From NCBI GenBank assembly GCA_039105265.1, contig JAPFFF010000039.1:930001-994000 (forward strand): 64,000 nucleotides of DNA. Reading direction: 5' to 3'. The notes beneath the pieces were generated by a model. The model did no database searches and had not been told where the DNA came from. It worked only from the letters and a program-made list of their open reading frames with translations. Below are positions 1 through 11,114 of this stretch, piece after piece; within the stretch, counting starts at the first letter, position 1, and each line of letters starts with the position of its first letter. A program made the position numbers and the translations under genes. The stretch comes from Tritrichomonas musculus. Lineage: Eukaryota; Parabasalia; Tritrichomonadida; Tritrichomonadidae.

Positions 1-1225
1 TTTTTGCTCTTTTTTTTAAATATATTTACGATTATTTTCAATTGAAAAAGTTTTCAAAAAAGTGGGGGCTAAAAAACACATTTTTACATTTTTTCCCCCA
101 TTTTTCCTTTCAATTTTTGGGGGCTAAAAAAAGTTCCCCTAAAAAAAATTATTTGTTGAGTATTTTTGCAATATTTTGGTATATATAAATTATATAAATT
201 ATATATCATTTATTTCTATTCTTCTTTTAAGCCTATTCCCTTTTTTCAATAAAAATTTAAAAGTTGAAAGGATATAAAAATTTTACAAAAATGATCGGAA
301 TGGTGAAATTTTAAAGTTTTAAACTTTTTCCGAAATAATAACCATTGAATTTTATTTTCTATGAGTTTTTTCAATATTGAAATGTTTACAAAAAAATATA
401 TTAGTGGTCCCTTAAAAAAAAAAAAATGAAAAAAGCATAAATAACACAATTTTATTTCAAATAACCTATAAAATAGAATAATTCATGATGTTTAATATAA
501 TAAATAATTAAAAAAACTAAATTATTTCAAATGAGTCATGAGAAAAATTAATTTTAAATGGTTAACAATTAAATCAGACTTATATACCAAAATCGACTCT
601 TTCCTTCCAACCAAATTCAAATTGGGACCTATTTGACCATAATAATCATATCAAGTCGAAATAAACAAAAATAAAGAGATAATTAAATGTATTTCTCTAC
701 TTTTACTAAACTATATATTTTTTGTATTTTGCCATTCACTCTTATGTATTTGCTTCTCATCTTATATTCTTCAAAGATTTCTTCCACAATTTTAAAGTTA
801 AAGAGTAGATATAATTATTTCTCTCCATTAAAATCTTTTTCTTTTATAATTATTACGTCTTTCTTTGTTTCTTATTCATTTATTTCATATATTATGGCAT
901 CTCATATATAAAATAAATACCTAATCTAAGAAACTTTATCCATTGAAAGCCATGCATTTGCTCTTAATTAATTTGGTTTTGTCTTTTTTCTATTCTTGGT
1001 AATCTTAGATGTACACTTGACCTTCGGTACCTTTAATTGTTTCCTGTATATATAGGTTGTCAAGATGAAATATCAATTTCTTCCTATAAATTATACGACT
1101 GATAAAACCGAATCAAATGGAGTCTGAATGAATACTGATATCAGCTTTTTACTTAATGATTAGTATAATTGAATACATGAGATAGTTATTATTATATCTA
1201 TATCTTCTAGATTAATAAATTTTCA
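1..1225. other. AT-rich region without a supported gene
   Basis: No convincing coding sequence is present; the longest open frames are low-complexity Phe/Ile/Lys/Tyr runs. The phrase GGGGGCTAAAAAA occurs twice (about 64 and 117) near a CCCCC run. This could be the end of a repeat, but no partner is visible. Position 413 is the terminus of an AAGG-type dispersed repeat, listed separately. Confidence 0.5.
270..413 (-). repeat. Terminus of an AAGG-type dispersed repeat
   Basis: Read on the minus strand from 413, the sequence starts AAGGGACC and continues with TGTAAACATTTCAATATTGA, CTCATAGAA and GGAAAAAGTTT. The same ordered blocks follow the termini at 12296 (minus) and 33028 (plus), so this looks like one end of the same family. 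I found no opposite end here, so it is a solo or truncated copy. Confidence 0.5.
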
Positions 1226-1541
1226 TTAATATGAGATTTCACCTTCTTTTTCCTCAGAATTGTACAAATCTTTATGTAAGTCATTATCTATTCATTCTTT
1301 TAACTTTTCGCATTCTGCATTATCTTCCATCTGAGTCAATATATTAGCAAATCTTTTTATCTCTTCGAATTCTTTTTTTGTTTGTTATGATGATTTTTTG
1401 CATATTTATATCAAATAACATTTTATATAAATATAATGTTTTGCAGCATTCGATTACAGCAAAAGGACTTTTCTTTTCATATTCTTCTGACGCTGAAAAA
1501 ATATTGATATCAGAAGCTGTTGCTGCTATTAATCTTGTTTG
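1226..1541 (-). pseudogene. Decayed coding fragment of unknown family
   Basis: The minus strand reads as protein-like sequence in two frames. An upstream part reads QTRLIAATASDINIFSASEE, then continues to a stop. In another frame a downstream part contains KKEFEEIKRFANILTQMEDN, an internal stop, then DNDLHKDLYNSEEKEGEIS. The acidic, helix-prone composition and the frame switch are what a once-coding stretch leaves behind. No family is recognised and no start codon or promoter is evident. Confidence 0.4.
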
Positions 1542-2096
1542 ATTAAATTATCTATATATATCAATAAGAAACTCATAATCGCGATGTGTAAAACATTTAA
1601 TGATTTGATATTTTAGGTTGTTTCGATTTGAATATAAAAGTTAAATACATACCAAATCAAATAAGTGAAATCTCACAGAATAAATATCACTATTATTGTT
1701 TTGTGAAATTAATATCATTCAATTCGTTCAAAACAATCATTCAATTCAATTTATTCAAATATCTTTTATTTCAATTTGTTCAATAAAAATTTAAATATTT
1801 AAAAGATGCCATTGATCTAATTAAATATGGACTAAGCAATTATAAAAAATTGAATGCAATATGTTTATTTAATATAACAAATTACATCATATATAATATA
1901 CATATTTTAAATAAAAACAATGTGTTTCTTTTTTAAAAATTGAATATTCATTTGCAAAACAATATAATAAAAATATGCATGTTTACTTTATTTATAATAG
2001 AAATAAATAAATAAATATATATCTAAATCCAAAAACAGTTTATTTCAGCTGTAGGACCATTTTTGCTCTGATCAATTTTCAATGTATTTTTATAAT

Positions 2097-2394
2097 GGAG
2101 AATTTAAAAATGAAATAACTCAATCCATAAAATTATTTATCATATTATTTTTATATACATAGAAACTATGTAAGCCAAATTAAATAATCTAGGTCTCAAA
2201 CTAGTAAATAATATATTACATGCATTAAAGCATCAAAGAATTTTGCAAACAATCATCATTTTTCATTATTTGATATAAATTTTTGATATTTGAGGCCTAG
2301 ATATTCTAAACTATCTATTACATAATATGATTGCCAAAAATCAAAATCACCTTAAATCTTTACATTGAGTTATTTCATTTTTAAATTTTCAATT
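2097..2394. repeat. Imperfect fold-back (MITE-like)
   Basis: GAATTTAAAAATGAAATAAC near 2100 recurs inverted at about 2360-2392. Further inside, an AATCTAGGTCTCAAACTAG segment near 2190 pairs with a TGAGGCCTAGATATTC segment near 2291. The nested, diverged arms suggest an old fold-back element of about 300 bp. No clear target-site duplication was identified. Confidence 0.45.
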
Positions 2395-2579
2395 AAAATT
2401 TGAATTAAAACGATAATATTCAAGTCAAATATTAATCGTTCAATTTATAATAGTAAACGGGGAAAGGTCCCCCTTAATCCAAATATTTGTTTCAATTTCT
2501 AAAAAATAATAAAATATAAAAATAATGGCGAGGCTCGAGTAAAATGTGAATTTTATTTTTTTAAATTGATTAAAAATAA

Positions 2580-4501
2580 ATAAACTATAGTAAAAAAGTC
2601 GGTAGTACGATAGGAACTTTTTATTAAATATATTAATTGAAAAAATTAAATTTTTAACTTTTTCATAACTCAGTTCACTCCCGACTTATTTGAAAGAGCT
2701 TTTTGAGAGATTAAAACAAAAATTAGTTAGCATAAAAACATTTATTTTATTAAATATCAGAAAGAAATCCTGCTAATTTTGAATTCTATAACAAGTAAAT
2801 AAGCAAAATTAATTGTTTTTGCATTTTAAAAGTAATTATTTCTTATTAATTGTTGAGAATTCCTATTGAATATTTAAAGTAATATATATTGATTTTTTTA
2901 TAGATTTAATAATTAATTTTGGTATTGCGACATGATATTTAGTGATAATTTTAGGCAGAAAAACCGGGGATTCTAATTATCAGATAGATATAATAAAAGA
3001 GCTGGAATACTTTGAAATTTCTCAAGTAGGTGTTTGTAATTTAATAATAACTTCTGATGGCGAATTAATTTTGCTTTCAAGCTATTATGATTATGAATAA
3101 TAATATTTTGCTTGCATTTTATTGGGAAAAAATAGAGGTCGTTCAGTGAAGTGATTTTAACGTAACTTTTTACTTGCAATCAACTTTTTACCAAAAAATA
3201 TTTAACAAAGTTTCAAAAAAATTATATAATCATAATTTATAGGATTATTCTGTTTTGTTAAATGTAAAATTGTAGTCAAATATGATTTTTTTAATTTTTG
3301 AAATAATATTAATCATTACTGATTTTATCTTTGAATTTTTAAGATTTGTTAGATTTAATACGATAAATTATATTATTATTCATATACTCGTTATAAATAC
3401 CTTGAATCATTCTATTTAAATGATTATTGGTCTCTGAATTGCATTATTAGATAATTTCAGTTTTTTGACATCAAACATTATTCACCGGTTTTTGGTATTT
3501 ATTCTTTTGGTTAGTTATTGTAATATGATTTTATCTTCAACTTTTTAGGAAATTTCTTCCAGTCAATTTTGCATTATAAAATTGCATTTTAAATTCCTAT
3601 ACAATCATCTCCAAATTAAAGATTTTAATATATTTTAATATATTTATATATATATTATTAATTTGATTATTCAATTAATTTATCATAATATTAGATATTT
3701 ATTGATATAGATCAATTGTTATAATTTGAGAGTATTTTTCTGTTAAAATAATTTATTCAATATTTTTATTTATTTAAATGAAAAAATTGAATGACAATTA
3801 TATTTATTATTCAATCTTATAAATATATATATATATAATTCCAATAATACTCTTAAAATGATTGTAATTAATAATAAGCAATATTAATATTATATAATTA
3901 TTCAATTAATTAACTAATATTTATGTTTTGTTAAAGATATAAATAAATTATATAATTTTATTACACTTTTATTATAGAATAAATTATTTTTAAAAAATTG
4001 AGAGAAAAATAAATGCTTCTCAAATTATTTTTTTATGAAATAAACTAGTAAAAGTATGGAATTCTTAAAAAAATTATTAAATAAATATAATAATGAATTA
4101 TGAAAAATGAGAAAAAGTGTAATAAAATTAATTTTTATCTTCTAGGTCAAAAATATGGTCAAGATTAATATTGCTTTTCATTGAATTATTAAAAATTAAA
4201 ATATCTAAAGATCAGTCGGAATTTTTTTTAAAATATTATTCTCTCTTTATATTTATATATCATATAATAACATACTAAAAAATAATCTGTTTTTGAATTA
4301 CTTTTTATAAGTTGAACGACCTCTGAAAAAATCCATAAATTTGAAATTAATGACAATAAAAACTTAATTATTTGAATCCAAAGAACTTTTGTGTCAAAGG
4401 AAAGGCAATAAAAGGTTATTTTGTCTACGTTTTGTTTGTTTATAAATTAGTAAAAAAAGATGAACTTTTTGAATGCTCCCGACTTTTTAACTTTAGTTTA
4501 T
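2580..4501. repeat. Candidate element with short inverted termini
   Basis: ATAAACTATAGTAAAAAAGT at 2580 matches, inverted and with mismatches, the CTTTTTAACTTTAGTTTAT end near 4500. Each is followed inward by CGG(T/G)AG and an AACTTTTT block. The interior has no coding capacity. The termini are short and A/T-rich and no convincing target duplication was seen, so this is only a candidate element. Confidence 0.3.
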
Positions 4502-4543
4502 AAAGATATTAATAATAATATAATAAATAAAATATAACTGAAT

Positions 4544-6919
4544 CAGGGATGTGTATCGATCCTCTCCAGTAGCGGTTATTTTCCCGGTAAAATATCGATA
4601 TTACCGGCTCTAACCGCCGGTAACGGTATTTATCGATAAAAAACCGAAGTATCGATACAAAAGTGGAAAATTTGTATCGAATGTCAGGTTTTTTGTCGGT
4701 TTTTTTTTTAACAAAAAATGTATCGGATTCATTTAAAGATGATTAAAGAAATTTATAAGGTTCTAATGAATATTGTTAATTCTCTTTAATTACATATTTT
4801 ACAACAAATAATCATCATAATAATTGAATAATCAATGGTTTCTGAAATATCGTAAATTTTATCATCTTTATGTCAATTTCTATTTGTAGATAAATATAAC
4901 ATTCCAGAACTATCGAATTAACTATTAATATGGGAAAGTACATAATATATATAAATTTTAATGTTTTTAATGATAATAATGATATCGAAAATTTGGATTG
5001 TTTATTGAAAATGAATATGACGAGATTTCTGAAGAAGAAAGTCAATAATATACTTTTTATAGGCTAGTAATTATATTTATAATTAAAATATTTATTTAAA
5101 ATTAAATAATCAAATGTTGTAATATTTTTATTCATTATTTAAAAGGTATACAAACTCTTTTCTTTCAATTTGTTGAAAGCAAAAAGTTGGTGATTTTAAG
5201 ACTTACTAAAATTATAATAGCATATTTTAAATCCTTATCATATGTATAATTGTTTGATACTATTTACAACCTGTTTGGTTCATTACAGAGGAAATTAGAA
5301 TTTTTAATCTTTACTTTTTGAAAAATTTAAAAACCCTAGAAAAGTGGTGATTAAAATATTATTTTTTTATTTTTGAACTTATATTCTTCTATATTATTAT
5401 ATTTGTTTGTTTTTAAAATAAAAATATATTTAATTAATTAAGAATATGTGGAGACACGAAAAATCAAAAATCGATATTTCAATAATTTCCAAATAATTTC
5501 TAATCCCTTCGATACATTTTCCTGTAATGATTTTATCGTTTTATATATTTTATTTTACATGATATATCTCGTTAATTGGTAGAACTATCTAGGATTTATT
5601 GAGATAAAGCTAAAATACTAATTTTTTTGACGGTTTAAGGAGAAAAAAAGGCTAATTTTTTTTCTGAAGAGGTGAAGTCGTCAATCTAAGCGAATTCAAT
5701 TTTTTAAAAAAAGGTGAAGTCGTCAATCTAAGAGAATTCAATTTTGAATGCATTGAAATCACGATCAAAATTACCTAAAGATTTAAAATAATAATATATT
5801 TATTTATAATCCAATTTTTTTGAGAAAAATATGGAAAATTAACCAAAAATTATAATTGAGAAGTGAAAATTTTATTATAGTTTTTCTTTCAATTTATAAA
5901 AAAATTTAAATAATAATATTTTTAAATTACATTTTATTTATATTAAATTAAATATATAATTCATTTTATATATTGATATATAATATATAATATGAGATAT
6001 CAAATGATATATTTGATATTTGTTAGGATATGAAATAATGAAAAATCATTAAAATTCAGTTACGAAAGTTTTTTTTTAATTTGCTGAAAAATTCTCGATA
6101 CATTTAATCTAAATAGGGATTTTAGATATTCATTGAGTTTTACAAAATATTCCATACTATTAAATCATGTATATTATATTGTTGAACATAATATTAATTA
6201 ATTGCTTAAGATATCTACACAATATTAATTTTATATATTCAGAATGCATTCAAATAATAAAATATATTTATCTTATTTTTATAAATTTCATTTCACAATA
6301 TAAGATATTTTATAATTTTAAAATGTATATTAATATATATAATAACAATTAAATTATAAAATGCAATAATTAAAATGATAATTTTCTTAGATTCTCAAAA
6401 AATAATCAAAAAGACTATTAATAACAATAAATATATATATGTAAACATTTATATGTATATATTTATTTAAAAAATGTTAATCAAAGAGATTTTTTATTCA
6501 AATTTATAAAACAATCATTTTAAAACTTTTTCAATTTTGTAAATTTGTAAACTAATCAAAATTAGACAAAAATAAATTTCTATTTATACTGGAAATTATT
6601 AGATAAAATTTTAATATATTTAAATATAAATAAATATAAGTATTTATAAAATAATTAAATAATATATAAAAGGTATTGTCCGAAAAAATAGAGTTTAGGT
6701 ACCTTTATTATTTATTAATAAAATTTATATATTAAAATACCGTATCGATACTGATAAAAAGTATTATAAAGTACTTTTTTAATAACCGCTGATACTCTAA
6801 AAATACCGAAGCACTTTTGTATCGATACTAAAAAATACCGAGCAAAAAAGTATCGATATTTACCGAATACCGATACTTCTTCGGTAACCGGTATTTAGTC
6901 GTATCGATAAACAACGCTG
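4544..6919. mobile_element. Non-autonomous hAT element
   Basis: The left end begins CAGGGATGTGTATCGATC and the right end, reverse-complemented, begins CAGCGTTGTTTATCGATAC. The element is flanked by an exact 8-bp direct repeat AACTGAAT (4536-4543 and 6920-6927). CAGRG-like termini with an 8-bp duplication are the classic hAT signature. Both ends carry dense subterminal clusters of TATCGATA and TACCGG words (4555-4680 and 6740-6910), the kind of array hAT transposases bind. The 2,376-bp element has no long ORF, so it would need a transposase in trans. The autonomous hAT at 7101-9630 has different termini, so it may not be the source. Confidence 0.85.
5671..5745. repeat. Two-copy tandem repeat, 42-bp period
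   Basis: GGTGAAGTCGTCAATCTAAG begins at 5671 and again at 5713, each followed by a GAATTCAATTTT block. This is a small tandem duplication inside the non-autonomous hAT element with no coding capacity. Confidence 0.7.
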
Positions 6920-7287
6920 AACTGAATTGCTAAATTTATTCCAAAATGTGACAAAAATCTCCGATTTCACAATTTTATGAAAGAATTGACGAATTATTAA
7001 TTCTAATTTATATTCGGTAATAAATGCTTGTATATATTTTTGATTTGCTAATATTTAATTTTATTCATTGCTTCAAAAAACTTCATTTGATGTAAAAATC
7101 TTGCCCTTCGACAATTTTTATAATTACGTCATGACCAAACTTTTTCAATTTATTTGACCAAATAAAAAATCATTTACGTTTAACGATTACGTCTACGTTT
7201 TTATAGAAAAAGTTTTCACAATTACGTCTTATTTTCTTAATAAAAAGTTTATCTTTATATATAATAAATATAACCACCTTTTGTAAA

Positions 7288-7380
7288 GAGCGATAGCTTA
7301 GTGGCTTAAGCTCATTGAGGGAGGAGCGTTAAAGGGTGGGGTGGCTCCTAATTTGGCCCTAAAAGTCCGCGGTTCGAAAA
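7288..7380 (+). other. tRNA-like sequence with A- and B-box-like blocks
   Basis: TAGCTTAGTGG (7294-7304) matches a tRNA A box, and GGTTCGAAAA (7371-7380) matches the start of a B box, GGTTCGANNCC. The 67-nt gap between them is long for a standard tRNA but possible for a tRNA with a long variable arm. The 3' acceptor half is absent, replaced by A/G- and T-rich sequence. It lies inside the hAT element, just upstream of the transposase promoter. It is probably a tRNA-derived pseudogene or captured pol III promoter, not a functional tRNA. Confidence 0.4.
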
Positions 7381-7454
7381 AAAGAGGTTTTGCTTTTTTT
7401 TTTAATTTCCCAAAAATTTGCGTTTATTTTTTTAAACTTAAACGCATTAAAATT

Positions 7455-7460
7455 TCATTT
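7455..7460 (+). promoter_or_regulatory. Initiator element of the hAT transposase
   Basis: TCATTT matches the trichomonad Inr consensus TCA(+1)(C/T)(T/A). The predicted transcription start is A7457, giving an 11-nt leader before ATG 7468. This favours the ATG over any upstream in-frame non-ATG extension. Confidence 0.6.
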
Positions 7461-7467
7461 TTATATA

Positions 7468-9297
7468 ATGACAGAGTTATGGACACGCCTCAACTCTTAC
7501 AGCATTCCTACCAAAGGAAAAAGGAAAGGTAAAAAAGTCTTTGATTTTCACTGTAACATTTGTAATCGTGATTACCATAATTGCACAAATGCAGCAGCAC
7601 ACGTTAAGTCTTGTCAAGAAAGATTTAGTAATCTTAAGAAGGTTCATTGCTGTAATATACTAGAAGCTTTTGGTCAAGTTGATGTACAGAAAGAAGATTT
7701 TAATTTCCAGTTTATATTTCCCAAGTCCAAGCCAAACGAAAGGATTTCTCAAGAACACCAGAGTTTAATAGAACTGATTGCAGATTTAAATATTCCTTAT
7801 ACACAGTTTGAAGCTCCAGCTTGGGAAAGATTCATACATTCATTAAATCCTAAATTTGAAATTCCTCACAAAGATAAGCTTCGCGAATTGATTATAGAAC
7901 ATGCAAGTGTTTTGTTGTTTAATGGTTTAGAAGACCTGCGTGGAAGAATATGTGGACTTGCAGTTGATGGAGCAACTCTCTTAAACCAACATACATATGC
8001 ATATATACTTATTGAACCAACAGGTTTAAGACTTGCTGGACTACAAAACGTAGAAGTTCAATCAAGCAGCACTCTTGCAAAAGCAACATCCTCAATCATC
8101 AAAGAGTGCAAAAAACATAACATTACAATCAGTGGTATAGTTAGTGATAATGCAGCAAATTTGAAATCTGCGTTAACAAATAATGATCCACATGATCCTA
8201 ATTCCATCAAATCAATGATCGGAGAGGCTTTTCTACGTATTGCATGTGCTGCACACACTTCACAACTTTGTATTCATGATTTAATTCAAGATCTACCGTT
8301 TCTACAAGATTTTCTAAATAATGTTGTAGACATTATACATTACTTAATGAAAATAAGTAAGGAATTCAAAAAATATTGTCCTTTAAAAATTCCAAACTTT
8401 ATGTCAAATAGATGGAATACCTTATCGACATGTGCACGTTTTATACTTGACAATCGTTCAATAATTGACAATTTACTACAAACAATTGCATTACCAGAAT
8501 TTAAAAAGTTCGAAAAAAACTTGGAATTATTTCAACAAAAGAAGATAAACAAAGAACCAGAAAGACCAAATATCCCCTCAATATTTGAGATCCCAATTGA
8601 ATGGGAAACATACACAGTTCCATTGGAAGTTTTAGCAGAATTTACCGAACACATCGAGGGAGATATTGTCCTTCAGCAAGAGGTTCTAATTCACAAAATA
8701 ATAATGGAGTCACAGCTCGAACAAATGGCGACAGAAGGTAAGAATGCAATTGCAGATCAATTACTTGAAGTGTTCAGGCGAAGATTCAAGCAGACTGCAG
8801 ATATAACTGTGTCAGAACTAGCATATATTTTTACACCAAATGGCCTTAATCAGTTTCGAATGTTGAATGATAATAAAGATAAGCATCAGAAAAGGAAGAT
8901 TCTGAAGAAGACATTTCTTGATATAACGAAAGAAGCTACTGAAAAAAACCCAACACCTGATTTTACATATCTTCCAGCTCTATTTGACTATTATCTTGAT
9001 TCATTTAAATATAATGAAGGCGAAAATCCAACTGCATTCTGGAAATCACAAATAGAAGAAGAAGTTATAATTCCTCATGTTAACGAAAGTAAACCGATAC
9101 CACTTAACGCTTTTGCAACAACGATTTTATGCATTATATCACTACCAGCGAGCGAAGCAATGTGCGAAAGAGCCTTTTCGGCATTAAAATCTATAATTTC
9201 AGATTTAAATACATCAATGAAACCAGATTTATATCATGCTTTAGCTACAATAAAACTTGCATTGAGATATCAAAGAAAATATGTAAAGTTTGATTAA
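7468..9297 (+). CDS. hAT-family transposase with BED zinc finger (609 aa)
   Basis: DNA transposase that would cut and reinsert its own element. Residues 29-49 form a BED-type finger (C29-x2-C32-x12-H45-x3-C49), a DNA-binding module. The RNase H-like core shows AVDGATLL (D167) and IVSDNAANL (D227), the two expected catalytic aspartates. CAAH (C260, H263) and NRW (315-316) follow, as in hAT transposases. The C-terminal hAT dimerisation region contains SLPASEAMCERAFSALKSI, with the expected catalytic Glu at about 563. The frame is undamaged over 609 codons. The upstream 26 in-frame codons begin at TTG and precede the Inr, so ATG 7468 is chosen. The gene fills the element flanked by TAAAAATC duplications. 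The stop is followed by TAAATAAA. Confidence 0.92.
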   Translation: MTELWTRLNSYSIPTKGKRKGKKVFDFHCNICNRDYHNCTNAAAHVKSCQERFSNLKKVHCCNILEAFGQVDVQKEDFNFQFIFPKSKPNERISQEHQSLIELIADLNIPYTQFEAPAWERFIHSLNPKFEIPHKDKLRELIIEHASVLLFNGLEDLRGRICGLAVDGATLLNQHTYAYILIEPTGLRLAGLQNVEVQSSSTLAKATSSIIKECKKHNITISGIVSDNAANLKSALTNNDPHDPNSIKSMIGEAFLRIACAAHTSQLCIHDLIQDLPFLQDFLNNVVDIIHYLMKISKEFKKYCPLKIPNFMSNRWNTLSTCARFILDNRSIIDNLLQTIALPEFKKFEKNLELFQQKKINKEPERPNIPSIFEIPIEWETYTVPLEVLAEFTEHIEGDIVLQQEVLIHKIIMESQLEQMATEGKNAIADQLLEVFRRRFKQTADITVSELAYIFTPNGLNQFRMLNDNKDKHQKRKILKKTFLDITKEATEKNPTPDFTYLPALFDYYLDSFKYNEGENPTAFWKSQIEEEVIIPHVNESKPIPLNAFATTILCIISLPASEAMCERAFSALKSIISDLNTSMKPDLYHALATIKLALRYQRKYVKFD

Positions 9298-9638
9298 ATA
9301 AAAGTTCATTTAAATATATTACATATCATATTTTATTTTTAATTTTATTTAGTGGACAAAAGCTCTATATAAATTTATCATTTTGATTAAATATACTAAT
9401 TTGATATTAATTTATTAAGTAAGATCTCTAAATTTTAATTTTGAGAGTCATGGCTTATTGGAATAATCCATTTTCATAAAAAGTAATAGGTTCGAATAAT
9501 AAAGAGTATGTTTTTTTTTAATTATATATAGATAAATAATATTTTAATTACGTTCAAGTTCGGCATTTTTTACAATTTTTTACGTATTTCTATTGAATTT
9601 TAAAAAATAAAAATTACGTCCGAAGGGTAATAAAAATC

Positions 9639-9995
9639 ACTACTTAAAATATTTGCCAATAAATCATTATTTACACTTAATATTCATAATACAATTTATT
9701 AAATAAAAAAAGACTAATTTAAAATTTATTTCTTTTTGATTAAGATATTTTAATAAAAAAAAATTTAAATGTGTGGATTTGACAACGGCACTCTCCAGCA
9801 AAGGCCTACGGTCGTAAGGTTTAAATATTGATAATCGATCTTTTATTCATTATTGATATCAGAGATAAAATTTTTGATTTGATATTGATATCAGAAAAAT
9901 GAATCAATTATCGATATCGAAAATCGAGACTTAACAAGCCATGTTAAAAAAAGTGCCAAACCTGATAATCTATATCCAAATAACAAGCAATCTAC
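9639..9995. other. Intergenic region with a short GC-richer patch
   Basis: No gene was seen. A GC-richer stretch at about 9781-9820 (CTCCAGCAAAGGCCTACGGT) stands out from the AT-rich background. It is followed by repeated TGATATCAG and ATTATCGAT words (9845-9935), resembling hAT subterminal arrays. Without a partner end I cannot call an element. Confidence 0.35.
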
Positions 9996-11114
9996 TTATT
10001 TATTAAGCGATTTTTTAATTATTTTTGTAATATCATTTATGATTTGTCGTGATATATTAAATTTTGTTATTGAAAACAAATAAACATTGAGACCAAAAGC
10101 ACTGGCTAATAATACATTTCGAGATATTATTCTTGAAAATTGTATTTCAATAAAAACGGCTTTTTCTTTCATAAAAGGGGCTAAAATCATTAATTCACTT
10201 GTAAAACTAAGTGCAATTTTGGCATTAACAAACATGGTAATATAAGATGAAAAACTTGAATTATCAATTAAAGATATTTCTTGAAGTTGATTTTCAAAAG
10301 AATTATTAATTTCATTTATCAATAAATTTTTCCCATGAATTCTTTTATCACCACTTGAAGAATAAATCATTGAACTGCTCTCAGATGATTTAAGCATGGA
10401 TTTTATTTTTTTCACAAATTTAAACATAGGAAAATAAGCAACGTTATATGGGTTTGGAAAATCAAACATATATACATTTTCAACAAAAACTATATATGAT
10501 TCATTTAATTGCATAAAATTCAGACTTGTAAAATTCAATATATCTTCGAAATATTGAAACTCATTTGAGAAAAGAATAGGATATTGATTGAAAAAAGTGT
10601 CATTTAAACAAAAAGATAAGGAATATATGTTCATAATGTAAAAAAAAGAAGAAATTTTTTGTGAATAGGGCAAAAAAAAAGCATTTTTATAGCGACAAAA
10701 GTTTTTTGAATAAATATGCTTAAAATTAGAAAAATCAAACCATTGATGATTTGGTGGTCGGATACTGGTATAGTAAAAACCATTAATTGAATCTAATATA
10801 CAAAAATGGCAATGAATCAATGAGATATTGTAAATAATTGAATTAGAATATGTATCTAAAGAATAATTGCTGAGGATTCCATTATATAAAATAGGAAGTT
10901 GGGTTAAGTTATTATTATTTGATATTGTTTTTCTATATGCTAAATATCCATAGTTTTCCGTTTTGCTTGATGTATTTGAAATTATAGGGTAAGATATTTG
11001 ATATATTTTATTAAAAAATATATTTTGAACTAAAGAATTAAATTTGCTAATTGGCACAAGTAGTAACATGATTAGGAAAATGAATTGATTGATGATAATA
11101 GGCTTAAAAATCAT
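9996..11114 (-). CDS. Probable GT61/DUF563-like membrane glycosyltransferase (372 aa)
   Basis: A single undamaged 372-codon frame from ATG 11114. Residues about 8-23 (NQFIFLIMLLLVPISKF region) form an N-terminal hydrophobic anchor after a short basic start, as in type II Golgi enzymes. The C-terminal third resembles the GT61/DUF563 fold: a YSSSGDKRIHGKNLLINEI segment (compare RRxxNExEL motifs), then a pre-strand leading to MFVNAKIALSFTSELMILAP and a final VFIEIQF strand, matching the family's 'act on glycan acceptor' C-terminal lobe. The usual GPHGA motif is not conserved (SFTSE instead), so activity is uncertain. Expected role: protein or lipid glycosylation in the secretory pathway. There is no clear Inr upstream. 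The family assignment is by pattern only. Confidence 0.5.
   Translation of the reverse strand: MIFKPIIINQFIFLIMLLLVPISKFNSLVQNIFFNKIYQISYPIISNTSSKTENYGYLAYRKTISNNNNLTQLPILYNGILSNYSLDTYSNSIIYNISLIHCHFCILDSINGFYYTSIRPPNHQWFDFSNFKHIYSKNFCRYKNAFFLPYSQKISSFFYIMNIYSLSFCLNDTFFNQYPILFSNEFQYFEDILNFTSLNFMQLNESYIVFVENVYMFDFPNPYNVAYFPMFKFVKKIKSMLKSSESSSMIYSSSGDKRIHGKNLLINEINNSFENQLQEISLIDNSSFSSYITMFVNAKIALSFTSELMILAPFMKEKAVFIEIQFSRIISRNVLLASAFGLNVYLFSITKFNISRQIINDITKIIKKSLNK

Larger units (their letters stand above)
1542..4535. other. AT-rich intergenic region with fold-back repeats
   Basis: No supported gene. Two inverted-repeat structures, at 2097-2394 and 2580-4501, are listed separately. The remainder is A/T-rich low-complexity DNA, including TA-dinucleotide runs near 3640 and 3820. 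Confidence 0.5.
7101..9630 (+). mobile_element. Complete autonomous hAT-like transposon
   Basis: The element starts TTGCCCTTCGAC and ends GTCCGAAGGGTAA, so the inverted termini are TT(G/A)CCCTTCG. It is bracketed by an exact 8-bp target duplication TAAAAATC (7093-7100 and 9631-9638). Subterminal copies of ATTACGTC/ATTACGTT lie near both ends (about 7123, 7184, 7223 and 9547, 9612, inverted relative to the terminus), probable transposase sites. It carries a single, undamaged transposase gene (7468-9297). Intact coding sequence, matched termini and a perfect duplication suggest a relatively recent, possibly active insertion. It lies 180 bp from the non-autonomous hAT element. Confidence 0.88.

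Noticed and set aside
687-911. 74-codon plus-strand frame near the left edge
   Set aside because: Pure Phe/Ser/Ile/Tyr low-complexity sequence in AT-rich DNA, with no family resemblance and no Inr.
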